Positions 7,603-15,970 of a stretch of DNA of 24,463 nt are shown in pieces (positions within the stretch are counted from its first letter, which is position 1; the number at the start of each line of letters is the position of its first letter). Location: positions 1 to 24,463 of the forward strand of contig CAZHNG010000063.1 of NCBI GenBank assembly GCA_964533785.1. Direction: 5' to 3'. A model generated the notes under the pieces. That model was not told the origin of the DNA, ran no database searches, and saw only the letters and a list, made by a program, of their open reading frames with translations. Both the position numbers and the translations under genes were made by a program. Source of the DNA: JANQRV01 sp964533785 (lineage in GTDB: Bacteria > Bacteroidota > Bacteroidia > Chitinophagales > Saprospiraceae).

Positions 7603-10350
7603 CTACTGTTTAATAAATTTCGCATTTGCCGTTAATTCATTACGGCTATTGTAAGCAGAAATCAAGTAAACACCTTTTTGCAGTGAAGAAACATCCAATT
7701 GAACATTGGGTTGGCCCGTAGTCTGGATGACCTGTAGGCGCTGGCCGAGCGTATTGTGTACTTCTAGTCGACGGATATTTTGCATGTTATCGACTAAAAG
7801 CCAATTGTTCGTCGGGTTGGGAGAAATGGTAAGCTCATCTACCTGTACCGGACTGAAAATACTGGTTCCTACATCACAAGAAGCATCACCGATGACAATA
7901 TCATCAAAATAATAGAATTCGTCTTCGGTGGGAATATTTTCAAAGTCCATGATGACCGTAATGACGTTATAGGCTTCATCATCCGGTAAATCGGAATAAT
8001 CCCACGTCAACTCCTGCCATTCATTGGGCGTAGTGTAAGGAACATTCCTATCTCCTGAATTGGCCCCCGTACTGCCCTGTTCTAATTTAAGACCAATCAA
8101 CGCTTCGTGATCAGCCCATACTTTCATCCGCAAGGTCTTATTGTCATTGGGTAAAATGATGGGAGCATCGAGGTTATGGAAAGCACCGGCAAAGATATTA
8201 GCTGCGGGATCGGCTTTTTCAACAAATACCGCTACGCTATCGCTCGTATTGATCCCACTCTTATCAGGGTTTTCGATCACTGAGATCGGATCAGGATTAG
8301 GTCCATTGGCGAAGAAAGTCCAGGGACCGCCCATGAGACTAAACTCTTCAGTTTCAAAATCCGCCACACAAGTGGTGTAAGGAGCCCTGGTAAACTGTAT
8401 ATCGTCGATGAAGTAAACCAACTGTTCATCCTGGATCACCCCGGCATTAAAGAAGATGGCCAGACTAGTGTGGTTCTCCATGGCTTGGTCACTGAAATCC
8501 ACCTTGTATTCCACCCACGTTTCCGTTTCCATCACATCCATAAATACTTCTTTTGGTGCCGAAGTACCCCCTTCCAGTTTAAAGAGTAATGGCACTGCTG
8601 CCGGTGACCAGATCTTTACTGACAACTGATTGAGGAGAGATAGATCAATGGGGCCACCAAAATTATAAACCAGGGCTGAGAATTCATCAAAAGGATCGGT
8701 GTATTCCCCTACCTGGTCCAAACCATTGGGGTTGATCCCAGATGCATCGGGGTTGTTGATGATCTGTAGTTGGTTACCACCAACTGCGAGCTCTACATTC
8801 CTTTGGCAATCGAAGTCATCAACAAAAGAAGGATCTACTTCCACACCTTCACAAGGATCAACGGTACCTTCACCTAAGGTAATATTATCAAATAAGAAGA
8901 TCGTTCCCTCGGCGGCAGTCCCTCCATCAAACTGTAAATTGATGCTCTGAAAATCGGTAATACTGGAAAATTCCTCAAAATTGAAGTTTAATTCAACCCA
9001 TTCCATGGTACTCGTAATATCACGCGTCACCGTCTGGTTACCCTGAGTAGCACTGACCAACTGCATGGAAACATTCTGTGCTCCGTCGGGTGCCCAAACC
9101 TGCATATTCAATTGCGAGAAGGTAGAAAGATCCAAACCAGTTGGTAAAGCGGCGGTCACCGTACTGAAGGAGGAAGAACCTTTTGTGTAGGAGCCGATAT
9201 TGGGGCTATCGTTACCACTCATGTCCGGATTGGCAATAATTGAAAAAGAGCCATGGAGGGTTGCATCGTCGTTTAAAGGCCCCCAGCTTAACTTTCCACC
9301 GTCTTCAAAGTCTTCAATTACTTCACCAGAAGGTGGTTCTTCGAGGATCAGATCGTCAATGTAGTAGATCTCATTTTCACCGGCAGTTACTCCGGCATTA
9401 AAAAAGAGGACAAACCGGGTGTGGTTAGCCCCTGCCTGGCTGGAAAAATCCAAAGTATATTCCTTCCACTGGTTAAGATCATCCTCAGTAATTTGTATGT
9501 CATCCTCATATGCCGGAGAGGCTCCACCTTCTAATTTATATAAGAATCTTCCGGTTACCGTGGGCCACATTTTCATTTTTACCACTCGTGGCCCTTCAAT
9601 GAAAGGCAGTACATCACCCGTTTCGTAGACCAAAGGATAGAACCCTCCTCCTATATCGGTGTATTGCCCAACCATGCTACTGGTATTAATCCCCGTCGGA
9701 TCGGGGTTTTCAATCGCTACCAGATCAAGAATTCCGGTGCGGATAGGCCAATTGCGCTGACATTCAAAATCATCGATGATGTTTGGGTTGGGAACCGTAC
9801 CCGCACATTCGTCAGCGGGCATCGAAACAATATTGTCAAATAGGTAGGTGTCACTGCTTTCTTCATTACCAGGATCAAAGAACAAAATGATCTTGGTGAT
9901 CGTGGTAAAATCAGCCGCATCACTCATATCAAAACAGTATTCCTGCCAGATTGGAGGACCGGCCATAAACCGCCTTTTTTCTATTGCCTCTCCGTCACCC
10001 TCTAGTTTGAAAATAAACTCCGTGTTCACGGTAGAGAGAACTTGAATGCAGAACTTATTATTCACCGTTAAGTCCAATGGTTGATCCAGTTCCGCAATCA
10101 GCAAACTAAATCCTCTTCCTGCCTCCTTGGTATATGCTCCTACCATCCCGTCCGGGTTGATTCCAAGCGTGTCAAATACCGTTGTGTCAATGGCTGGATT
10201 CATGACGATTTCAAAAGTACCATCACCGGCGTTCTCGTTCCAGCCTAGGCGGCTGCCGTCTTCAAAATCTTCTAATACAACATTTGTTTGTGCATTCAGG
10301 CCAGCGATGGTTAGGGCCAATGCCAGCAAGGTAAGTAGATATCGTTTCAT
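7603..10350 (-). CDS. T9SS-secreted protein with five tandem carbohydrate-binding-like modules
   Basis: 915 residues. Signal peptide MKRYLLTLLALALTIAGLNA, then five beta-rich modules of about 145-160 residues (near 26-176, 191-336, 344-492, 509-654, 661-822) and a T9SS sorting domain (837-915; ELTISPNPTNNWLLVDN, HNTLGQRLQV, LQKGVYLISAYN). Each module follows the same plan: DFE-type start, NPDxSGIN, a (Q/S/E)YT strand, (F/Y)KLEGG, W(K/V)EY, LFF(N/D)xG and (Y/F)(I/F)DD at the end. This resembles galactose-binding-like jelly-roll CBMs, but I cannot assign a CBM family. Modules 1 and 3 (EDFEDG) and 2 and 4 (DDFxCQRN) are two alternating types, so an A-B pair was duplicated. No glycosidase domain is present. 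It lies 20 bases after the secreted glucanase and before susC, so a surface glycan-capture role fits. Possible SD-like AGAGGT before the start. Confidence 0.88.
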   Translation of the reverse strand: MKRYLLTLLALALTIAGLNAQTNVVLEDFEDGSRLGWNENAGDGTFEIVMNPAIDTTVFDTLGINPDGMVGAYTKEAGRGFSLLIAELDQPLDLTVNNKFCIQVLSTVNTEFIFKLEGDGEAIEKRRFMAGPPIWQEYCFDMSDAADFTTITKIILFFDPGNEESSDTYLFDNIVSMPADECAGTVPNPNIIDDFECQRNWPIRTGILDLVAIENPDPTGINTSSMVGQYTDIGGGFYPLVYETGDVLPFIEGPRVVKMKMWPTVTGRFLYKLEGGASPAYEDDIQITEDDLNQWKEYTLDFSSQAGANHTRFVLFFNAGVTAGENEIYYIDDLILEEPPSGEVIEDFEDGGKLSWGPLNDDATLHGSFSIIANPDMSGNDSPNIGSYTKGSSSFSTVTAALPTGLDLSTFSQLNMQVWAPDGAQNVSMQLVSATQGNQTVTRDITSTMEWVELNFNFEEFSSITDFQSINLQFDGGTAAEGTIFLFDNITLGEGTVDPCEGVEVDPSFVDDFDCQRNVELAVGGNQLQIINNPDASGINPNGLDQVGEYTDPFDEFSALVYNFGGPIDLSLLNQLSVKIWSPAAVPLLFKLEGGTSAPKEVFMDVMETETWVEYKVDFSDQAMENHTSLAIFFNAGVIQDEQLVYFIDDIQFTRAPYTTCVADFETEEFSLMGGPWTFFANGPNPDPISVIENPDKSGINTSDSVAVFVEKADPAANIFAGAFHNLDAPIILPNDNKTLRMKVWADHEALIGLKLEQGSTGANSGDRNVPYTTPNEWQELTWDYSDLPDDEAYNVITVIMDFENIPTEDEFYYFDDIVIGDASCDVGTSIFSPVQVDELTISPNPTNNWLLVDNMQNIRRLEVHNTLGQRLQVIQTTGQPNVQLDVSSLQKGVYLISAYNSRNELTANAKFIKQ

Positions 10351-10370
10351 ACCTCTAAAGTTTTTGTTAG

Positions 10371-12212
10371 TTAATGATTGATTAATATTTTTCGTAAGCT
10401 TTCGTCGCTTTTAATTTTTAACCTTATCCAATACAAGCCGGAAGGCCATTGGCTGCAATCCAAATTAAGCTTATTATTTAAATCAAAATGTGACTTTTGT
10501 CTCCAAATCACTTTACCGGTCGAATTTAACACTTCGATCACACCGGAATTACCAGAGTGGGTTGCTTCGATCTCGATCGTCAACTGGTCATGCACTGGAT
10601 TTGGGAAGACTTTTAACGCATTGGGTTCCAAAACAAAGTCTTGATTACTGGTTACTACTGTAGAATCCGGCACAAAACCAATTTCGTCCAGCGCCTCTTG
10701 TATTTCCGGGTTTTTCATAAAATAGTTCCACAATAATTCCGTACGGTAGTTCTCGATCATGCAAATGATGGGCCCCTGATCGATGGCCAGGTAAGACCGG
10801 GCAAACCAGTTTTCCGTCAAGTTAAAGGCATCGTAAAAACCATATTTACCCCATAGCCGTTCTCCGTGTTCGCGGTAAAAGTGTTTCATTGCGGCAATGG
10901 ATTCCGTAGGCGTATAGGGCATAGAGGAAAGAGCGGCGGTAGGCGTGATGGTGCCATTGTCATTGGAAGGAGAATGAGCGGAATAACCGAAGGGGTTATC
11001 ACTGGCCGTTAGTCCCCAGCAAACATCGCTATAACCGACAAAGTTGCGTCCATTGTTAATACAATAGGCCCGGTTGATCAAGGTATGGTTAATATTATTA
11101 ATGAAATAATTGGCGTAGGCATCTTTAATACCACGTGGGTCAAAACCCAAAAACGAATAGTGGGCGAAGAATAAAGGACCGCCGGCGTTAGGTCCGACAA
11201 ACAACTTAAATCCAAAAAACGAGCGGCCGTTGGTGTATTGTTCGCGTCCGGCCCAGCCATCGTGGTAAAGGCTCGCGGGAACGGCATTCGTGGGGGAAGC
11301 TACGGCCAATAGGTAAGTAATAAGCGATTCGAAATACCCTCGGATCTCAAAATTAATGGCAAAATTATGTTGTGGTGACCAATGCCACAGCAAAACATCC
11401 CGGCCGTCGCGGTAGAAGTTCCAGTCGACAGCTTCCCAAATGCCCGTAATTTTGCTCCTCAATTCCATTTCCTCCGGACTATCTCCTGCAAAGTACTCTC
11501 TCACTGTTAATAATCCTTGCAACAAGAACGAAGTCTCTACCAAGTCACCACCATCATCGAGTGGGCTAAAAGGAACCACTCTTCCGGTAGCACCATTCAT
11601 CCAATGTGGATAAACGCCCATAAACCGGTCGGCCCCTTCAAGGAAGGTAACGATCTTCAGCAGGCGCTCTAACCCTTGCTGCCGGGTAATGAACCCCCGT
11701 TCTATTCCCACCAAAATCGCCATCACCCCAAAACCGCTGCCGCCCATCGTTACGGTACTCGTCGTATTCCGTTCCCTTGCTAGACCTGAGACCGGATGAG
11801 CAAAATCCCAAAAATACCGAAAGGTATATTCCTGAACCATTGTTAGCAATTCATCATCGGTCATGGCAAAAGTAGTATCGGCCACAATATCCGAAAATTC
11901 CCCTTCATCGCCAGAAGAGTTAACTGCAGAGATCTTGTAATATTTAATAACATCCGGAGTCCCTACAAAATCGATATGACTCGTTTCAGCCCTACCAGCT
12001 TCAGCAATTCTTTCGAAATTTTCAGTTGAGTCTTCGGACGCATAAATCCTATATTTTAATAAATTAGGCTCCGGATTAGGATTCCAGAATAGTTCGATAT
12101 GACTATCATAAGCTTCAGATCTCAAACCCGTAGGAATTGTTTGGGCATCCACCCATTGGGCATTAAGCACCACGACAACAACAATTGCCGATATTTTTAT
12201 CAGATCAAACAT
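10371..12212 (-). CDS. Secreted FN3 + GH144-type glucanase with T9SS tail
   Basis: 613 residues. Signal peptide 1-23 (ends WVDA/Q); a fibronectin type III-like domain at about 26-115 (PTGLRSEAYDSHIELFWNPN, KYRIYASEDS, KYYKISAVNSSGDEGEFSD); a catalytic domain of the GH144/glucoamylase-like family at about 120-525 (YTFRYFWDFAHPVSGLARER, MGGSGFGVMAILVGIERGF, GVYPHWMNGATG, PLDDGGDLVETSFLLQGLL, LLWHWSPQHNFAINF, YFESLITYLLAVASPTN, NGTITPTAALSSMPYTP, AIDQGPIICMIENYRTE); and a T9SS domain at about 531-613 (ALKVFPNPVHDQLTIEIE, CSQWPSGLYWIRL). Because it is exported through the T9SS it should act on polymer at or outside the cell surface, probably as an endo-beta-1,2-glucanase. It is the first gene after the regulator, with a 209-bp control region upstream, and probably heads the PUL operon. 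Linkage specificity is inferred from GH144 precedent, and the substrate could differ within this broad family. Confidence 0.91.
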   Translation of the reverse strand: MFDLIKISAIVVVVVLNAQWVDAQTIPTGLRSEAYDSHIELFWNPNPEPNLLKYRIYASEDSTENFERIAEAGRAETSHIDFVGTPDVIKYYKISAVNSSGDEGEFSDIVADTTFAMTDDELLTMVQEYTFRYFWDFAHPVSGLARERNTTSTVTMGGSGFGVMAILVGIERGFITRQQGLERLLKIVTFLEGADRFMGVYPHWMNGATGRVVPFSPLDDGGDLVETSFLLQGLLTVREYFAGDSPEEMELRSKITGIWEAVDWNFYRDGRDVLLWHWSPQHNFAINFEIRGYFESLITYLLAVASPTNAVPASLYHDGWAGREQYTNGRSFFGFKLFVGPNAGGPLFFAHYSFLGFDPRGIKDAYANYFINNINHTLINRAYCINNGRNFVGYSDVCWGLTASDNPFGYSAHSPSNDNGTITPTAALSSMPYTPTESIAAMKHFYREHGERLWGKYGFYDAFNLTENWFARSYLAIDQGPIICMIENYRTELLWNYFMKNPEIQEALDEIGFVPDSTVVTSNQDFVLEPNALKVFPNPVHDQLTIEIEATHSGNSGVIEVLNSTGKVIWRQKSHFDLNNKLNLDCSQWPSGLYWIRLKIKSDESLRKILINH

Positions 12213-12287
12213 GCAAATGTTTAGTGTTTGTTTTAAATAGCCTCTTTACGACATAATGAAATATCTATTACCCCGGAAATATCCTAA

Positions 12288-12306
12288 TGATTAAACTCAT
12301 TAATCA
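12288..12306. promoter_or_regulatory. Inverted repeat TGATTAA-N5-TTAATCA, candidate operator
   Basis: Perfect 7-base arms with a 5-base spacer, 76-94 bases upstream of the first PUL gene. A direct repeat overlaps it: ATTAAACTCA (12290-12299) and ATTAACTCA (12307-12315). The dyad size is what a dimeric HTH regulator could bind, and the neighbouring LuxR-HTH sensor is the obvious candidate. AT-rich dyads also arise by chance. Confidence 0.45.
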
Positions 12307-12348
12307 ATTAACTCAGAATAAAAATCGGTTTTTTTAATCGAATAGTCC

Positions 12349-12361
12349 AGGTGATTCACCT
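12349..12361. promoter_or_regulatory. Palindrome AGGTGA-T-TCACCT, candidate operator
   Basis: Perfect 6-base arms around one base, in the 209-bp gap between the regulator and the PUL operon, 137-149 bases upstream of the operon's first start codon. It is too compact for a terminator hairpin and has no T-run. A protein-binding site is the simplest reading. Confidence 0.4.
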
Positions 12362-12421
12362 CACTACAACTACTCCATTACTTTTTTTATCTGATTTTCA
12401 TAGTATTAGAACAAAAGATTA

Positions 12422-15199
12422 CTAAAATTGAATAAGATACTCGGTAAGATTATCTACGGAATTCAGCTTCAATTTCTTTCTTAAACGGTACCGCTTATTT
12501 TCTACCCCACGGATGGAAATATTTAATAGCGGAGCAATTTCCTTGGTAGATAAATTCATGCGTAAATAGGCTGCTAATCGAAGATCTCCCGGGGTAAGGT
12601 CAGGATGTTTTTCCTTCAGTTTTTTTAAAAACTGTTCGTGAACAAGGTTAAAATTGGTTTCAAAAAGTTGCCAATCGTTTTCATCAGAAATATTCCGGTC
12701 AATTAACTTTTGAATATGCTGAATGGGCTTACTTCCTTTCGAGGAGGAAGCTTCGGATTTAAGATTATCGAGTTCAGCTTTGATATTTAGCAAGATCTCA
12801 TTTTTCTTAATGAGGTCCATTGTTGAATTAGCGAGTTGCGTACTTTTATTAAGAATATCCATCTTTAATTTTTCATTGCGATTTCTGATACGTTCTTCCC
12901 GTAATTGTTTCGCTCTGGCAAGTAAAAGCTCATATCTCTGTTTTCTCATGCGGTATTGATGCCAGCGATATAGCCAATAGAGACCAAAGAGCAGAAAGGC
13001 CAGGAATACAGATCTGGCCAATGCAGTTTCATACCACTGTGGAGCGATGGAAAAGTCAAGCTTTACAACCTGCCCGGGTGAGCTTTTGGATTTAAGTCGA
13101 AAAGTATAATCTCCGCTTGGCAGATTAGTAAAAGTTTGATTATTAATTTTTTCAAATTCCGACCATTTATTACTGAATCCTCCTAAAAAATAGCTAAACC
13201 CGGCATTGGTGGTATAATCAGTATTCGTGAAGTTGATTTTTACATCATTTTCATCCTTGGTCAAGGCTATTCGATTACTAGGGTTTTCCGACAACCCGGG
13301 GAAAAAAATGGTACGAGTTGTGGTTTTCAAACTGGTCAAATAGGTTTGCGATCGATAATTTTGGAAAGACCCTTTTTGCTTATCCAAAAGAGCATAACCG
13401 TCTCCCAAAAAAACGAAATAATAATTGGAATCGAGAGATATAATACTATTGTATTCGAAGGGTACATCTACATTTAAAACATGTTTTTCTTTTGATTTAA
13501 GCACCCAGGTCATCTGTCCTTCTTCAATTAGAAAAAGGTCTCCGTTATCTCCTTGGCTCATCCACCAGTTTTTTCCGGTCAGCTTTTGTCCTTCCCACGT
13601 TTCAAGCGGTTCAAACTTATTTTCCTTTTCGTTAAAGCGGAAATAACGCATACCCGATTTGACGATAATTTGTCCGTTGAGCTTGAATAACCCAAGATTG
13701 TAAGCAGTAGGCAAGCCTTTTTCCTCCCCAAAAACTTCTTTCACTACGATTGAATCTAATTTTTCAGATAGTTCCAGCCGGTATAACCCTCGTTGTGGGT
13801 GCACGGCCCAGATTTTGCCTTGTTGATCAGTTTCAATATGTCTGATCGACTCATTTAGACCAATGATCTTACTCTGCATCTCCATAGCCTTGTCAAATAA
13901 AACCAACCCTGTATATGTAGCTTGTACGTACGAATTACAATAAGCCATCAATTGCCATCCTCCTGTAAAATGTGATATTTTCTCAGCCTTCTCCTTCTTT
14001 ATTTTAAAGGTCCCCTGGTTATGTCCGCAATACAATTCCCCTCCTATTATCTTAAGATCCCACACCTGACCTTGTGTTCCCGGCACGAGGTGAAATGGAA
14101 GCTCTTCAGCCTCTTGTTTTTCAAAAGACTTCCAAAAAAGTCCCTGGTTCGTCCCAACGAAAAGGTTATCCCAATAAATGACGGCGGCATAGACTGTACC
14201 AATTGCTCCTAAATAATCGACATGATAAGTAAGCGGAGAATTCAGTAAGGCTAGATTTACGCCTTTATCGGTCCCTATCCACAATTGTTGGTTTTGATCG
14301 CTAAAAAGGCTTAGTATGGTATTGTTTTGCAGACCTTTTTTCTGATTGAGATGATAAAGCAATTCGCCGGTTTCATTGAAAATAAAAGCCCCTTCCAAAA
14401 TAGTCCCGATCGCGATATTCCCGTTATCCAACTTAATAGCCTTGTTGATTTGATATTGATTCAAGGATTGGTTCAAACTTTCGTTCCAAACAGAAAAAAC
14501 CCTGCCATCGTATTGAAATATACCTTTGTTTTTGGTTCCAATAAGGAGAAGTGAGTCGGTTACCGGTAGTGTAAAGGCGATCATTTTATCCGTAAACATA
14601 CTGCTACCCTCGATTATCTGAAATTGATTGTCTTTTTTTAATTCGTATAACCCTTGTCCTATAACAGGCACAACGATCCGCCCACCCCAACTTTGGGTGA
14701 ACATGATGTTCCCCGGAGGAGCAAAAACAGAGAGTTCGCCGTCTCGAAAAGTATAAATCGTAGAAAATGATTGAAAAAGCACTCCTTCTTCAATAGGTAA
14801 GATATGCCAGATTTCTTCTTTCCTAAGGGTTTCCTGCTCTAAAACCTTAGAAACGGAATAATACTTGAGTTCTTGTTCCGGATCGTGTTCCCAATAACCA
14901 AACTCCTCAAAACCTCCCGTAAATACTTGGTTATTAATGACCGCAAGGGATCGGATAGTTTGTTTATTGGGTAAAGAAAAATGCTTCCATCGGCTCCCGT
15001 CAAATTTCAGCAGGCCCCTTTTGCTCCCAAAGTACATAAAACCATGATCATCTTGCGCAATCCCCCAGGTCTGACTTTTATTTGTGTTTGGATGATCTTT
15101 AAAATTAATTATTTTAGGCACTTCTTGCCCCGCTGCTCCGGAAAGACAAGCGAAAAGCAAGAGTACTGTAAAAAATAGATAACGCAAAGTATTCATCAT
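12422..15199 (-). CDS. SusR-like membrane sensor with LuxR-type HTH (PUL regulator)
   Basis: 925 residues. Signal peptide to about residue 24 (LLLFACLSGAAGQ); a periplasmic beta-propeller of Reg_prop-like repeats (WGIAQDDHGFMYFGSKRGLL, LFSDQNQQLWIGTDKGVNLA); a Y_Y_Y-type immunoglobulin-like domain near 655-720 (GFSYFLGGFSNKWSEFE, FTNLPSGDYTFRLKSKS); one membrane helix at about 730-747 (VFLAFLLFGLYWLYRW); a charged coiled coil at about 750-817; and a C-terminal LuxR/GerE-type HTH at about 867-925 (DLTPGDLRLAAYLRMNLSTK, EIAPLLNISIRGVENKRYRL). There is no histidine kinase or receiver domain, so it is not a hybrid two-component system. Periplasmic oligosaccharide would signal straight through the membrane to a tethered DNA-binding domain, as in SusR-type control. 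It sits immediately upstream of the PUL and is the likely activator. It is divergent from cutC with only 36 bases between starts. Confidence 0.9.
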   Translation of the reverse strand: MMNTLRYLFFTVLLLFACLSGAAGQEVPKIINFKDHPNTNKSQTWGIAQDDHGFMYFGSKRGLLKFDGSRWKHFSLPNKQTIRSLAVINNQVFTGGFEEFGYWEHDPEQELKYYSVSKVLEQETLRKEEIWHILPIEEGVLFQSFSTIYTFRDGELSVFAPPGNIMFTQSWGGRIVVPVIGQGLYELKKDNQFQIIEGSSMFTDKMIAFTLPVTDSLLLIGTKNKGIFQYDGRVFSVWNESLNQSLNQYQINKAIKLDNGNIAIGTILEGAFIFNETGELLYHLNQKKGLQNNTILSLFSDQNQQLWIGTDKGVNLALLNSPLTYHVDYLGAIGTVYAAVIYWDNLFVGTNQGLFWKSFEKQEAEELPFHLVPGTQGQVWDLKIIGGELYCGHNQGTFKIKKEKAEKISHFTGGWQLMAYCNSYVQATYTGLVLFDKAMEMQSKIIGLNESIRHIETDQQGKIWAVHPQRGLYRLELSEKLDSIVVKEVFGEEKGLPTAYNLGLFKLNGQIIVKSGMRYFRFNEKENKFEPLETWEGQKLTGKNWWMSQGDNGDLFLIEEGQMTWVLKSKEKHVLNVDVPFEYNSIISLDSNYYFVFLGDGYALLDKQKGSFQNYRSQTYLTSLKTTTRTIFFPGLSENPSNRIALTKDENDVKINFTNTDYTTNAGFSYFLGGFSNKWSEFEKINNQTFTNLPSGDYTFRLKSKSSPGQVVKLDFSIAPQWYETALARSVFLAFLLFGLYWLYRWHQYRMRKQRYELLLARAKQLREERIRNRNEKLKMDILNKSTQLANSTMDLIKKNEILLNIKAELDNLKSEASSSKGSKPIQHIQKLIDRNISDENDWQLFETNFNLVHEQFLKKLKEKHPDLTPGDLRLAAYLRMNLSTKEIAPLLNISIRGVENKRYRLRKKLKLNSVDNLTEYLIQF

Positions 15200-15235
15200 A
15201 ATATCAGGAGTCTACTTCCTAACAAATAAAGCAAT

Positions 15236-15970
15236 ATGCAAAAAATCCTAGAAATCTGCTGCGATTCCGTCAATTCAGCGCTCAACGCCCAACAAGGAGG
15301 TGCCGACCGGATCGAGCTCTGCGAAAACCTGGCGCAGGGAGGCGTAACCCCCAGTGCAGGAAAAATTAAAATGGCAAAAGCACAGTTAGATATTCCCGTT
15401 TTTGTTTTGATCCGGCCCCGCAAGGCAGATTTTCTTTATACCCATTTAGAATTTCAGATAATGCTGGAAGACATTGCGGTAGCCAAATCCTTGGGAGCGG
15501 ACGGTATCGTTTCCGGCGTCTTAAAGATCAACGGAAAGATGGATTACGACAGGATGCAGCAACTCGTCGAGGCTACCTCTCCCCTACCCTTTACTTGCCA
15601 CCGCGCTTTCGATATGTGCAGCCACCCTCTGGAGGCCCTTGATCTTCTCGGACAAATGGGCGTGAAACGCGTCCTCACCTCCGGACAGCAGCCTACTGCG
15701 TTGTTGGGAAAAGATAATTTACAAAATTATGCAGCAAAAACTGCCAATGACCTCTCCATTATGGCATGCGGGGATCTGTTGCCCGTCAATATCGCTGAAA
15801 TTGCGGCTATTGAGGGTATTAATGAACTGCACAGTGCGGCGTTAAGGCCTATTGCCAGCAGAATGGTCTATAGGGGTGGAACTCCCATGGGAGAAGAAGA
15901 TATTACCCGGGAGTTCAGGTGGCAGGAAGTAGATACGGCTTTAGTGAAGGCTATGAAGGAAGCCCTATAA
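15236..15970 (+). CDS. cutC: CutC family copper homeostasis protein
   Basis: 244 residues, the usual CutC length, and the only plus-strand gene in the window. A single TIM-barrel-type domain with family motifs: ILEICCDSVNSALNAQQGGA, DRIELCENLAQGGVTPSAG, FVLIRPRKADFLY, ADGIVSGVLKINGKMD, TCHRAFDM, KRVLTSGQQ, IMACGDLLP, ELHSAALRP. It is cytosolic, with no signal peptide. CutC proteins have been linked to copper handling, but the biochemical role remains uncertain, so the name should be read as a family label. It is divergent from the PUL regulator and convergent with the methyltransferase gene, whose stop it overlaps by six bases (CTATAA at 15965-15970 holds both stops). No functional link to the PUL is apparent. 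Confidence 0.95.
   Translation: MQKILEICCDSVNSALNAQQGGADRIELCENLAQGGVTPSAGKIKMAKAQLDIPVFVLIRPRKADFLYTHLEFQIMLEDIAVAKSLGADGIVSGVLKINGKMDYDRMQQLVEATSPLPFTCHRAFDMCSHPLEALDLLGQMGVKRVLTSGQQPTALLGKDNLQNYAAKTANDLSIMACGDLLPVNIAEIAAIEGINELHSAALRPIASRMVYRGGTPMGEEDITREFRWQEVDTALVKAMKEAL

Noticed and set aside
12422..15199. Hybrid two-component (HTCS) regulator
   Set aside because: The propeller and Y_Y_Y domain fit, but there is no histidine kinase, ATPase or receiver domain; the C-terminus is a LuxR-type HTH, not AraC.
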